15,758 bases of DNA from the NCBI GenBank assembly GCA_963925895.1, contig CAWUVH010000019.1:1-15758 (forward strand), read 5' to 3'. Shown here piece after piece: positions 1 through 11,000 of the stretch. This stretch comes from Eutrophovita sp913057845 (GTDB lineage Bacteria > Pseudomonadota > Gammaproteobacteria > Burkholderiales > Eutrophovitaceae). Every line of letters starts with the position of its first letter. The first letter of the stretch is position 1. The notes under the pieces were generated by a model. The model saw nothing but the letters and a program-made list of their open reading frames with translations. It did not search any database and was not told the DNA's origin. A program made the translations under genes and the position numbers.

Positions 1-141
1 GAAATGGTTATGCCTGGTGATAACGTTCAGATGAAGGTGACGTTGATTCAGCCAATAGCTATGGAAGAAGGATTGCGTTTCGCGATTCGAGAGGGCGGCC
101 GTACCGTAGGTGCTGGCGTCGTCTCTAAAGTCACGGAGTAA
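1..141 (+). CDS. tuf: Elongation factor Tu, C-terminal end (5' truncated by window)
   Basis: The first 46 codons in frame 1 read as the end of domain 3 of EF-Tu, with the family pattern MPGDN, then GLRFAIREGGRTVGAGVV, and a TAA stop at 139-141. EF-Tu is the GTPase that delivers aminoacyl-tRNA to the ribosomal A site. Only the last ~46 of about 396 residues are present, so the GTPase domain lies outside the window. tRNA-Trp starts 6 bases after the stop, which suggests co-transcription and tRNA release by processing. A second tuf begins at 15486, the common two-copy arrangement in this group. The visible parts of the two copies do not overlap, so their identity cannot be compared here. Confidence 0.97.
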   Translation, partial: EMVMPGDNVQMKVTLIQPIAMEEGLRFAIREGGRTVGAGVVSKVTE

Positions 142-147
142 GTAGTT

Positions 148-223
148 AGGCCAGTAGCTCAATTGGTAGAGCGTCGGTCTCCAAAACCGAAGGTTGGGGG
201 TTCGAGACCCTCCTGGCCTGCCA
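148..223 (+). tRNA. trnW: tRNA-Trp (anticodon CCA)
   Basis: The 76 bases fold into a complete cloverleaf. The acceptor stem is 148-154 (AGGCCAG) with 213-219 (CTGGCCT), all seven pairs Watson-Crick. The D arm is GCTC/GAGC at 157-160 and 169-172. The anticodon stem is TCGGT/ACCGA with loop CTCCAAA, placing anticodon CCA at 181-183. The T stem is GGGGG/CCCTC with loop TTCGAGA. Discriminator base G220 and an encoded CCA end at 221-223 complete it. The CCA anticodon reads UGG, so it is a tryptophan tRNA. A location between tuf and secE is typical of Betaproteobacteria. Confidence 0.98.
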
Positions 224-274
224 TTAAGATGGCGTTGTATTAAAACAGTTTCCTTTTTTGGACGGTAAGCGCAA

Positions 275-628
275 ATGGTAATGGATAAGTTAAAACTTAG
301 TTTCTCAGCGCTAATATTCATGGCTGGTATTGTTGGGTCATACATGTTGAGTGATCTGCCAATGGTCGTTCGGGTTCTTTGTGTGCTCATTGGATTTGCA
401 GTCGCCTTTGGTTTGCTCTCCTTAACGGAGAAGGGTCGCGACTTGATTCAGTTCGGCCGCGAAGCGATTCTAGAAACCAAAAAAGTCGTATGGCCTTCTA
501 GAAAGGAAACAGCCCAGACAACAGGCATCGTGGTAGTGTTCGTCATAGTGATGGCGCTCGTGCTTTGGGGTATAGACGGTGTGCTCGGATCGCTGATTAG
601 AATGATTCTCGGTGTAGAGGGCTCATGA
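275..628 (+). CDS. secE: Preprotein translocase subunit SecE
   Basis: SecE is the small essential subunit of the inner-membrane SecYEG translocon, where it clamps SecY. The 117-residue product has three hydrophobic segments at about 8-25, 30-50 and 83-112, as in the three-helix proteobacterial form (127 residues in E. coli). The conserved cytoplasmic amphipathic region and signature VVWPSRKET sit at 71-79, just before the essential last membrane helix. ATG 275 is used; ATG 281, two codons later, is an equally possible start. The only Shine-Dalgarno-like sequence (GGACGG near 260-265) is weak. The TGA stop overlaps the nusG ATG (ATGA), so translational coupling of the two genes is likely. I see no convincing promoter between tRNA-Trp and secE. 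Confidence 0.95.
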   Translation: MVMDKLKLSFSALIFMAGIVGSYMLSDLPMVVRVLCVLIGFAVAFGLLSLTEKGRDLIQFGREAILETKKVVWPSRKETAQTTGIVVVFVIVMALVLWGIDGVLGSLIRMILGVEGS

Positions 629-1158
629 ATATGAAATGGTACGTAGTGCATGCTTATTCAGGTTATGAAAAAAGCGTAAAGAAGAGTTTATTAGAACGCA
701 TCGAGAGAGCGGGGATGCAGGATCAATTTGGTGAAATTTTGGTCCCAGTAGAAGAAGTGGTCGAGATAAAGGCTGGGCAAAAATCGATCAGCGAGCGCAA
801 ATTTTTCCCCGGTTATGTCTTGGTCGAGATGAACATGACTGATGAAACCTGGCATTTGGTTAAGAGCAATACCAAGGTGACGGGCTTTGTTGGTGGTTCT
901 GGTAACAAACCTGCCGCCATCACACAAAAAGAGGTTGATGGGATACTGGGTCAAATTCAAGAAGGTGTTGAAAAGCCAAAACCCAAAACTTTATTTGAGC
1001 TTGGAGAAGGTGTGAGGGTTAAGGATGGCCCGTTCGCAGACTTTCATGGAAATGTTGAGGAAGTAAACTACGACAAAAACAAAATTCGCGTCTCGGTGTC
1101 CATATTTGGACGTTCAACACCGGTTGAGTTGGATTTTGCTCAGGTAGAAAAAGCATAA
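625..1158 (+). CDS. nusG: Transcription termination/antitermination factor NusG
   Basis: NusG binds the clamp of RNA polymerase, suppresses pausing, and connects the elongation complex to Rho or to ribosomal S10. The 177 residues contain an N-terminal NGN domain (about 4-113, starting KWYVVHAYSGYEKSV, with FPGYVLVEM at 61-69), a linker, and a C-terminal KOW domain (about 126-177, GEGVRVKDGPFADF then the VEEV strand). Length is normal (181 in E. coli). ATG 625 overlaps the secE stop. ATG 631, two codons later, gives MKWYVVHAY and may be the true start, since many family members begin with a short tail before KWYVV. The gene following is rplK, the classic order. Confidence 0.97.
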   Translation: MNMKWYVVHAYSGYEKSVKKSLLERIERAGMQDQFGEILVPVEEVVEIKAGQKSISERKFFPGYVLVEMNMTDETWHLVKSNTKVTGFVGGSGNKPAAITQKEVDGILGQIQEGVEKPKPKTLFELGEGVRVKDGPFADFHGNVEEVNYDKNKIRVSVSIFGRSTPVELDFAQVEKA

Positions 1159-1175
1159 TGCAGAGGTCAATATAA

Positions 1176-1195
1176 GAAAACACAGTTGTGTTTTC
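1176..1195. repeat. Perfect 8-bp inverted repeat downstream of nusG
   Basis: GAAAACAC at 1176-1183 and GTGTTTTC at 1188-1195 are exact reverse complements around a 4-base AGTT loop. It lies 17 bases after the nusG stop and ends 3 bases before a TATAAT. It lacks a T tract directly 3' of the stem (the next T run is at 1216-1221), so it is not a standard intrinsic terminator. It could be an RNA hairpin protecting or processing the secE-nusG message, or a protein-binding dyad covering the -35 region of an rplK promoter. Confidence 0.6.
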
Positions 1196-1198
1196 AGT

Positions 1199-1204
1199 TA
1201 TAAT
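1199..1204 (+). promoter_or_regulatory. Candidate -10 box of an rplK promoter
   Basis: TATAAT is a perfect sigma-70 -10 hexamer, 76 bases before the rplK start codon. No TTGACA-like -35 is found at 16-18 bases upstream (that stretch is the A-rich arm of the inverted repeat), and there is no TGn extension. In E. coli a separate promoter for rplK-rplA lies in the equivalent gap, which is the main reason to take this seriously. Chance occurrence in an AT-rich gap is a real alternative. Confidence 0.35.
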
Positions 1205-1231
1205 GGCTGGCTATATTTTTTGGGGAGCGTT

Positions 1232-1268
1232 TTCATCGGGCGCGTTTGGACCCGCACTTACTAATGAA
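1232..1268 (+). promoter_or_regulatory. Hairpin beside the rplK Shine-Dalgarno; candidate L1 autoregulation site
   Basis: TTCAT (1232-1236) can pair with ATGAA (1264-1268), and stacked on it CGGG (1237-1240) can pair with CCCG (1251-1254). This leaves a 10-base loop and a one-sided internal loop at 1255-1263. The lower stem reaches the first bases of the rplK ribosome binding site AAGGAG (1267-1272). In E. coli and relatives L1 represses rplK-rplA by binding a leader stem with an asymmetric internal loop that mimics its 23S site. Location and shape fit; binding itself is inference. Confidence 0.35.
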
Positions 1269-1279
1269 GGAGTGTTTCA

Positions 1280-1711
1280 GTGGCAAAGAAGGTAATCGGT
1301 TTTATTAAGTTACAAATTCCTGCTGGTAAAGCAAATCCAAGTCCTCCGGTCGGCCCTGCGCTGGGTCAGAGGGGTTTGAATATTATGGAGTTCTGTAAGG
1401 CGTTTAATGCAAAGACGCAAAGCTACGAGCCAGGTCTACCTTTGCCTGTCGTTATTACGGCATTTGCGGATAAGAGTTTCACATTCATCATCAAGACTCC
1501 GCCGGCTTCGGTGCTAATTAAAAAGGCGCTCAAGCTTGATAAGGGAAGTCCACGACCTCACACTGATAAAGTTGGCAAGCTGACAAGAGCTCAAGTTGAG
1601 GAAATTGCAAAGGCAAAAATGGAAGATCTCAATGCGGGTGACATCAATGCGGCGATGAAGATTATTGCAGGCAGTGCGCGCAGCATGGGTGTTGAGGTTG
1701 AGGAGAGCTAA
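1280..1711 (+). CDS. rplK: 50S ribosomal protein L11
   Basis: L11 binds 23S rRNA in the GTPase-associated centre at the stalk base, where EF-G and EF-Tu act and where RelA senses uncharged tRNA. The 143 residues have the usual N-terminal domain with proline-rich SPPVGPALGQRGLNIMEF (21-38) and an RNA-binding C-terminal domain (about 72-143, with TPPAS and the IAGSARSMG stretch at 129-137). The start is GTG 1280, supported by AAGGAG at 1267-1272 with a 7-base spacer and by the family N-terminus MAKKVIGFIKLQI. rplA starts 2 bases after its stop, so the pair is translated together. L11 is the target site region of thiostrepton; the relevant prolines (P22, P23) are present. Confidence 0.98.
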   Translation: MAKKVIGFIKLQIPAGKANPSPPVGPALGQRGLNIMEFCKAFNAKTQSYEPGLPLPVVITAFADKSFTFIIKTPPASVLIKKALKLDKGSPRPHTDKVGKLTRAQVEEIAKAKMEDLNAGDINAAMKIIAGSARSMGVEVEES

Positions 1712-1713
1712 AG

Positions 1714-2409
1714 ATGACAAAACAATCTAAAAGAATTAGTAAAATTAAAGAGACGGTTGATCCCAGTAAGTTCTATACCTTGTCTGATGCGTTGGCGCTG
1801 GCGAAGCAAAATGCGACCGCTAAGTTTGATGAATCGATTGATATAGCAGTCAATCTGGGTATTGACGCAAAAAAATCAGATCAATTAGTTCGCGGCGCTG
1901 TTGTGCTCCCAAAGGGTACGGGTAAGACCGTACGGGTTGCTGTTTTTGCTCAGGGTGATAAAGCCGATGAGGCCAAAGAGGCGGGGGCGGATATTGTTGG
2001 GTTTGAGGATTTAGCCGCAGAGGTTAAAGCCGGCACAATGGATTTTGATGTGGTAATCGCGACTCCAGATGCAATGAGAGTTGTTGGTCAGCTCGGGCAG
2101 ATTTTAGGTCCAAGAGGTCTGATGCCGAACCCAAAGGTGGGTACGGTCACTCCAAATGTGGGTGAGGCGGTAAAGAATGCGAAAGGTGGCCAAGTTCAAT
2201 TTAGAACTGATAAGTCGGGCATTATTCACTGCACGATTGGTAGGGCTTCTTTTGCCGAAGACGATTTGGCGGAAAACTTTAAAGCATTGATTGATGCGCT
2301 CAATAAAAATAAGCCTGGTGGAGCAAAGGGCGTTTATTTAAGGCGTGTTGCTGTGTCCAGTACGATGGGTCCCGGCGTGAGACTTGATCAGTCGGCGTGG
2401 ACTAGTTAA
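1714..2409 (+). CDS. rplA: 50S ribosomal protein L1
   Basis: L1 binds 23S rRNA helices 76-78 to form the mobile L1 stalk that guides deacylated tRNA out of the E site, and it also represses its own operon through the rplK leader. The 231 residues match the usual length. Signatures seen are LGPRGLMPNPKVGTVTPNVG (131-150), the KGGQVQFRTDKSGIIHCTIG stretch (158-177) and the C-terminal STMGPGVRLD. ATG 1714 follows the rplK stop by 2 bases, with GGAG at the end of rplK acting as ribosome binding site. The last codons and stop overlap a possible rplJ promoter. Confidence 0.98.
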   Translation: MTKQSKRISKIKETVDPSKFYTLSDALALAKQNATAKFDESIDIAVNLGIDAKKSDQLVRGAVVLPKGTGKTVRVAVFAQGDKADEAKEAGADIVGFEDLAAEVKAGTMDFDVVIATPDAMRVVGQLGQILGPRGLMPNPKVGTVTPNVGEAVKNAKGGQVQFRTDKSGIIHCTIGRASFAEDDLAENFKALIDALNKNKPGGAKGVYLRRVAVSSTMGPGVRLDQSAWTS

Positions 2410-2411
2410 AT
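2384..2411 (+). promoter_or_regulatory. Possible sigma-70 promoter for rplJ-rplL
   Basis: TTGATC (2384-2389) and TTAAAT (2406-2411) are separated by 16 bases, each matching four of six consensus positions. They overlap the end of rplA. Transcription would begin near 2418, just ahead of the L10 leader structure. E. coli has a major promoter in the corresponding place, which favours a real site, but the match itself is only moderate. Confidence 0.3.
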
Positions 2412-2426
2412 AGTAAGAACTTTGGT

Positions 2427-2540
2427 GCCAGATCAACGATGAATATCGAGGGGCTGGCCTGTCAAAGACCGTAGGTGTTCGAAAGGATCTAAATGTTGGG
2501 CTTCGGCTCTTCAGCCTACGCAGATAGTGATACCTAAAGA
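2427..2540 (+). ncRNA. Ribosomal protein L10 leader (cis-regulatory mRNA structure)
   Basis: The untranslated region before rplJ carries the conserved core of the proteobacterial L10 leader, the mRNA target where the L10-(L12) complex represses translation of rplJL. Seen directly: GCCAG (2427-2431) pairs with CTGGC (2454-2458); the conserved stretch GTCAAAGACCGTAGGTG (2461-2477) is closely like the E. coli leader; CGTAGG (2470-2475) pairs with CCTACG (2515-2520), followed by CAGATAGTGA. Inside that stem are a small TTC-GAAA-GGA hairpin (2478-2487) and GGGC-TTCG-GCTC (2498-2509), a C(UUCG)G tetraloop hairpin. The outer limits are approximate. Confidence 0.85.
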
Positions 2541-2612
2541 CAAGTTGTTGGTGTTCATTGTGATGTTTGTGAATCTTACTGCTTGGGCCTAAGGACGCTA
2601 TTGAAGCGGGTG

Positions 2613-2637
2613 GTGAGGCAGTGGTGCCTTACTTTTT
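2613..2637 (+). terminator. Terminator-like attenuator before rplJ
   Basis: GTGAGGCA (2613-2620) pairs with TGCCTTAC (2625-2632), 8 pairs with one G-U, around a GTGG loop, followed immediately by TTTTT (2633-2637). This is the form of an intrinsic terminator, but it lies inside the leader, 20 bases before the rplJ start codon and just ahead of its ribosome binding site. It could set how much transcription enters rplJ-rplL-rpoBC. Readthrough must be substantial because essential genes follow. Confidence 0.6.
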
Positions 2638-2657
2638 GTCAACAATAGGAGAAAAAC

Positions 2658-3188
2658 TTGAGTCTCAATAGGAAACAAAAAGAGGCCGTCATCGGAGAAA
2701 TATCCGAAAAGCTCTCGGATGCTCAGTCCGTTGTGCTCGCCGAGTATAGAGGTTTGACGGTGGGAGAGATGACGCAACTCAGGGTTAATGCCCGTAGTAG
2801 TGGTGTTTATCTGCGGGTTCTCAAGAATACTTTGGCCAAGTTGGCAGTGAAGGGCACCCCATTTGAAGGGCTGTCTGGGGATATGGTGGGCCCATTAGCT
2901 TATGGGATTTCCAGTGACCCTGTTGCTGCTGCGAAGGTACTGAGTGACTTTTCGAAGACTAATGATAAGTTTCTGATTAAGGTCGGTGCGATGCCGAATC
3001 AGGTGATGTCCGCAGCGGATGTCTCTGTTTTAGCGAAGATGCCAAGTCGAGATGAATTGCTTTCGAAGTTGCTGGGTACTATGCAGGCGCCAATCGCCAA
3101 ATTCGTTCAAACCCTCAATGAGGTACCAACGAAATTTGTGCGTGGTGTTGCTGCAGTCAGAGATTTGAAAGAACAAGAAGCAGCGTAA
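2658..3188 (+). CDS. rplJ: 50S ribosomal protein L10
   Basis: L10 anchors the L7/L12 dimers to 23S rRNA at the stalk base and, complexed with L12, represses its own mRNA at the leader upstream. The 176 residues begin MSLNRKQKEAVI and include the RNA-binding N-terminal domain with the signature EYRGLTVGEMTQLR (29-42), then GAMPNQVMS and a C-terminal helical spine (about 130-165) that holds L12 dimers. Start is TTG 2658, chosen because AGGAG (2647-2651) precedes it at a good distance and the family N-terminus begins here; no in-frame ATG fits. A rare start codon in a gene under tight translational control may help keep output low. rplL follows after 52 bases. Confidence 0.96.
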   Translation: MSLNRKQKEAVIGEISEKLSDAQSVVLAEYRGLTVGEMTQLRVNARSSGVYLRVLKNTLAKLAVKGTPFEGLSGDMVGPLAYGISSDPVAAAKVLSDFSKTNDKFLIKVGAMPNQVMSAADVSVLAKMPSRDELLSKLLGTMQAPIAKFVQTLNEVPTKFVRGVAAVRDLKEQEAA

Positions 3189-3240
3189 ATAACGTTGATC
3201 AATATTAGAACACTTAAAACTGATTTCAGGAGAAATAAAA

Positions 3241-3612
3241 ATGACTAAGGTAGAAATCTTAGACGCAATTGCGAGTATGTCTGTGTTGGAGCTCTCTGAG
3301 CTGATTACAGAGATGGAAGAAAAGTTTGGCGTTTCGGCAGCGGCAGCGGTGGCAGTAGCAGCGCCTGCAGCGGCAGCCGGTGGCGCAGCAGAAGAAGAGC
3401 AGACTGAATTTGACGTGATTATTACGGGTCCTGGCGACAACAAAGTTTCAGTCATTAAGGCGGTTAGAGCGATCACATCGCTCGGCCTTAAGGAAGCCAA
3501 AGACCTCGTTGATGGCGCTCCAAAGGCTGTTAAAGAAGGCGTATCAAAAGCGGAAGCTGATGATTGCAAGAAGCAGCTTGAAGAAGCTGGTGCCGCGGTT
3601 GAGATTAAATAA
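3241..3612 (+). CDS. rplL: 50S ribosomal protein L7/L12
   Basis: L7/L12 forms the flexible multimeric stalk that recruits and activates translational GTPases. The 123-residue product shows the three standard parts: N-terminal dimerisation domain (about 1-33), an Ala-rich hinge (about 33-52), and a globular C-terminal domain (about 54-123) with the factor-binding helix VIKAVRAITSLGLKEAKDLV (71-90). ATG 3241 is preceded by CAGGAGA at 3227-3233, a strong ribosome binding site consistent with the need for several copies per ribosome. Cys109 (DDCKK) in the C-terminal domain is a small departure from the Cys-free E. coli form. Terminator-like hairpins follow, separating this gene partly from rpoB. 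Confidence 0.98.
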   Translation: MTKVEILDAIASMSVLELSELITEMEEKFGVSAAAAVAVAAPAAAAGGAAEEEQTEFDVIITGPGDNKVSVIKAVRAITSLGLKEAKDLVDGAPKAVKEGVSKAEADDCKKQLEEAGAAVEIK

Positions 3613-3637
3613 CGCGCTTTTTAAAGTATTGCCCAAA

Positions 3638-3666
3638 CGGTTTACCTCCTTATCGGGGGTAAACCG
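3638..3666 (+). other. Strong 12-bp hairpin downstream of rplL
   Basis: CGGTTTACCTCC (3638-3649) pairs with GGGGGTAAACCG (3655-3666), 12 pairs with one G-U, around a TTATC loop. The sequence after it (ATTTGTGGTTTTG) is only moderately T-rich, so it could be a leaky terminator, an RNase III-type processing hairpin or a 3'-end stabiliser for the rplJL message. In E. coli this gap is known to hold an attenuator and an RNase III site. Confidence 0.65.
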
Positions 3667-3684
3667 ATTTGTGGTTTTGAGAGG

Positions 3685-3720
3685 GTAAATAAAAGCTTTT
3701 TTGCTTTTATTTACGTTTTT
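3685..3720 (+). terminator. Intrinsic terminator or attenuator between rplL and rpoB
   Basis: GTAAATAAAAGC (3685-3696) and GCTTTTATTTAC (3703-3714) are perfect complements around a TTTTTT loop, followed by GTTTTT (3715-3720). The form is terminator-like although the stem is AT-rich (only 4 of 12 pairs are G-C), which predicts incomplete termination. This fits a gene set in which ribosomal stalk proteins are needed far more than RNA polymerase. Confidence 0.65.
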
Positions 3721-3743
3721 GTAGTATCTCCACGGTTTGGTCG

Positions 3744-3788
3744 GACTGGTCTTTCCAGTCGTCCGCCAGAGGTTGGTAGAGGCCAACC
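3744..3788 (+). other. Two further small hairpins upstream of rpoB
   Basis: GACTGG (3744-3749) pairs with CCAGTC (3755-3760) around TCTTT, and GGTTGG (3771-3776) pairs with CCAACC (3783-3788) around TAGAGG. Neither is followed directly by a good T tract, although TTTT occurs at 3798-3801. Together with the two larger hairpins they make most of the rplL-rpoB gap structured, suggesting a processed or attenuated leader. Confidence 0.45.
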
Positions 3789-3803
3789 GCCAGGCCCTTT
3801 TAA

Positions 3804-3831
3804 TTGACGTTAACGCTCAGTAGCGTATTAC
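3804..3831 (+). promoter_or_regulatory. Candidate sigma-70 promoter for rpoB-rpoC
   Basis: TTGACG (3804-3809, five of six matches) and TATTAC (3826-3831, four of six) are spaced by 16 bases. Transcription would start near 3838, giving a short leader of roughly 17 bases that still contains the ribosome binding site CGGAGA. The placement directly after the attenuator chain is sensible for independent rpoBC expression. Not proven; the -10 match is moderate. Confidence 0.45.
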
Positions 3832-3835
3832 TGAG
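3816..3835. repeat. 7-bp inverted repeat over the rpoB promoter region
   Basis: CTCAGTA (3816-3822) and TACTGAG (3829-3835) are exact reverse complements separated by GCGTAT. The dyad covers the spacer and the candidate -10 box, ending 20 bases before the rpoB ATG. It may be an operator, or in RNA read through from rplL a hairpin just upstream of the ribosome binding site. Confidence 0.55.
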
Positions 3836-3854
3836 TTCTATTTACGGAGACTTT

Positions 3855-7988
<4,134 letters not shown>

Positions 7989-8045
7989 ATGGCGCTGAAC
8001 GAGTACCTATACTTCGACAAAGAATTTAAAAGGGGCAAACAATGA
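7989..8045 (+). CDS. Possible 18-codon coupling ORF between rpoB and rpoC
   Basis: The gap between rpoB and rpoC is a complete short reading frame. ATG 7989 directly follows the rpoB TAA (TAAATG), and its TGA at 8043-8045 overlaps the rpoC ATG (ATGA). The peptide would be MALNEYLYFDKEFKRGKQ, in the same frame as rpoB. It has no clear ribosome binding site of its own, so translation would depend on ribosomes that have just finished rpoB. I do not recognise the peptide. A run of 18 open codons is common by chance; only the exact fit at both ends makes it notable. Confidence 0.2.
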   Translation: MALNEYLYFDKEFKRGKQ

Positions 8046-11000
8046 AAGCGTTGTTGGATCTATTTAAGCAGGTAAATCAGGAAGAGGACTTCGATGCTAT
8101 TAAAATCAGCCTCGCATCTCCGGAAAAAATTCGATCTTGGTCTTATGGAGAGGTCAAGAAGCCTGAGACGATAAATTATCGGACGTTTAAACCCGAGCGC
8201 GACGGATTGTTTTGCGCAAAGATTTTCGGCCCAGTAAAAGACTACGAGTGTCTTTGTGGTAAGTACAAGCGTTTAAAGCACCGAGGTGTTATTTGCGAGA
8301 AGTGTGGTGTTGAAGTCACGCTGTCGAAGGTGCGCCGAGAGCGAATGGCTCACATTGAGCTTGCGTCACCAGTAGCCCACATTTGGTTTCTTAAGTCTCT
8401 GCCGTCACGATTGGGTATCGTATTGGATATTCCGCTAAGAGATATTGAGCGGGTGCTTTATTTTGAGGCCTATATCATCACGCACCCAGGAATGACACCT
8501 CTCAATAAAGGGGAGTTATTATCTGAGGATAATTATTTAGAAAAATTCGAAGAGTTCGGGGATGAGTTCACTGCCGTGATGGGTGCTGAGGGGATCCGTG
8601 AGCTACTTAAAAGCATTGATATTCCTGGCGAGATTGAAAGGCTTCGGCAGGACCTCAGTGAGACCGAATCTGATACCAAAATTAAAAAAATTGCTAAACG
8701 ACTTAAAGTTCTAGAGGCATTCAATAGATCTGGAATCAAACCAGAGTGGATGGTGATGGAGGTGCTGCCTGTATTGCCACCAGACTTGAGACCTTTGGTG
8801 CCCTTAGATGGCGGACGCTTTGCGACCTCAGACCTTAACGACTTGTATCGAAGAGTCATTAATCGAAATAACAGATTGAAGAGACTGCTGGAGCTTAAGG
8901 CGCCAGAGATCATCTGCCGAAATGAGAAGCGAATGCTTCAAGAGTCGGTTGACTCATTGCTTGATAATGGACGTCGTGGCAAAGCGATGACCGGGGCTAA
9001 TAAGCGCCCATTGAAGTCATTAGCTGACATGATTAAAGGTAAGGGAGGTCGATTCAGACAAAACTTGCTGGGTAAGCGGGTTGATTACTCAGGGCGTTCA
9101 GTGATCGTTGTTGGGCCTCAGTTGAAGCTACATCAGTGCGGTTTGCCTAAGAAAATGGCGCTGGAATTATTTAAGCCGTTTATTTTTCATAAGCTAGAGG
9201 TTTTAGGGTTCGCAACGACGATTAAAGCTGCTAAGCGATTGGTGGAGCAGGAAGTTCCTGAAGTGTGGGATATCCTCGAAGATGTTATTAGAGAGCATCC
9301 AGTTCTCTTGAATAGAGCGCCTACGCTACACCGTTTGGGCATTCAGGCATTTGAGCCTGTCCTTATTGAGGGAAAGGCAATACAGTTGCACCCGTTGGTG
9401 TGCGCTGCGTTTAATGCTGACTTTGATGGCGACCAAATGGCGGTTCATGTGCCTCTATCCATTGAGGCTCAGATGGAATGTAGAACTTTGATGATGGCAT
9501 CGAACAACGTGCTGTCACCGGCTAATGGAGAGCCGATTATTGTTCCCTCTCAAGATATCGTATTGGGTCTTTATTACATGACTCGAGAGAAAATTGGTGC
9601 GAAGGGTGAAGGTATGATCTTCGCGAACGTCACAGAGGCGAAGCGTGCGTACCAGAACGGTGATATTGATCTCCAAGCGTCGTGTGAAGTCCGCATCGCT
9701 GAAGGAAAAATTGAAGAAGGTGGTGCCAGTCGACGAGTTAGTCGGCATAAGACGACCGTTGGACGGTCATTCTTGTCAGAAATTTTGCCTGAAGGGCTGT
9801 CTTTTGAGTTGGTCAATCAGACGCTTAAAAAGAAAGATATTTCTCGGCTTATTAACGTGAGCTTCAGAGAGTTTGGTACACGTGAGACAGTGATCTTCGC
9901 TGACAAATTGATGTATACGGGATTCACGTTTGCGACGCGAGCGGGATTGTCGTTCGCGGTCAAGGATATGGTGATTCCGGAAGAAAAGGTCAGAATTCTT
10001 GCGGAGGCTGAAGAAGAGGTCAAAGAAATTGAGGGTCAGTACACCTCAGGTCTTGTCACACAAGGCGAGAGATATAACAAGGTTGTTGATATTTGGGGTC
10101 GAGCGGGAGACGTTGTTGCAAAGGCGATGATGGATGGCCTAGGTAAAGAGGCCGTTAAGAAGTGGGATGTTGACTCCAATGCTTGGCTTCCACTCAAAGA
10201 TGAAAAGGGACAACAAGTCTATCAAGAGTCGTTTAATTCGATATATATGATGGCCGACTCTGGTGCTCGGGGCTCTGCTGCTCAGATCAAGCAGCTAGCC
10301 GGTATGCGTGGACTCATGGCGAAACCGGATGGTTCGATTATTGAGACGCCGATTACAGCAAACTTTAGAGAAGGGTTGAATGTATTGCAGTACTTTATTT
10401 CGACGCATGGAGCTCGAAAAGGACTTGCAGATACGGCGTTGAAGACCGCTAACTCTGGATATTTAACCAGAAGACTGGTTGATGTTACGCAGGATTTGGT
10501 TGTGCTAGAGGACGATTGCGGCACATCTCGTGGGTTCGTTCAAAAGGCTTTAATCGAAGGTGGAGAGGTCGTTGAGCAATTGAGTGAAAGAATTCTCGGG
10601 CGTGTGGTTGCGGATGACTTAGTTGATCCAGAAAATGGCGGGCTACTCGCAACAGCTGGGACGTTGCTTGATGAAAAGCTTGTGAATCAAATTGAGAATA
10701 GCGGGGTTGACGAGGTTAAGGTAAGGACCCCACTAACGTGTGAGACGCGTTTTGGGCTATGTGCGAGCTGCTACGGGCGCGACTTGGGCCGAGGTCATTT
10801 GGTTAGTGCTGGTGAGGCTGTGGGTGTTATTGCAGCGCAATCCATTGGGGAGCCAGGTACTCAGTTGACAATGAGAACATTCCATATCGGGGGTGCGGCG
10901 TCGCGAACTGCAGTTGCAAGCCAAATTGATTCAAAATCTAAGGGTGTTGTTAAATTTTCACCACAAATGCGCTATGTGACAAATGAGCGTGACGAAAAAG

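Noticed and set aside
224..274. Possible promoter (TATTAA near 238-243) between tRNA-Trp and secE
   Set aside because: No -35 partner; tuf-tRNA-secE-nusG read-through explains expression.
1158..1175. Mini-ORF ATG CAG AGG TCA ATA TAA overlapping the nusG stop
   Set aside because: Five codons only, no ribosome binding site; easily chance.
1176..1221. Inverted repeat after nusG plus T run as an intrinsic terminator
   Set aside because: The T run at 1216-1221 is 20 bases past the stem and the stem is AT-rich, so the classic form is absent; kept only as an inverted repeat.
3030..3569. Long minus-strand open frame (179 codons) across rplJ-rplL
   Set aside because: It is antisense to two certain ribosomal protein genes, and its Ala/Ser-rich composition is the mirror of the Ala-rich L7/L12 hinge. 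No family resemblance.
3804..3854. Upstream extension of rpoB to a TTG at 3804
   Set aside because: The 17 extra residues match no RpoB N-terminus, the TTG is the -35-like TTGACG, and ATG 3855 has the better ribosome binding site and the family start MAYSFTEKK.
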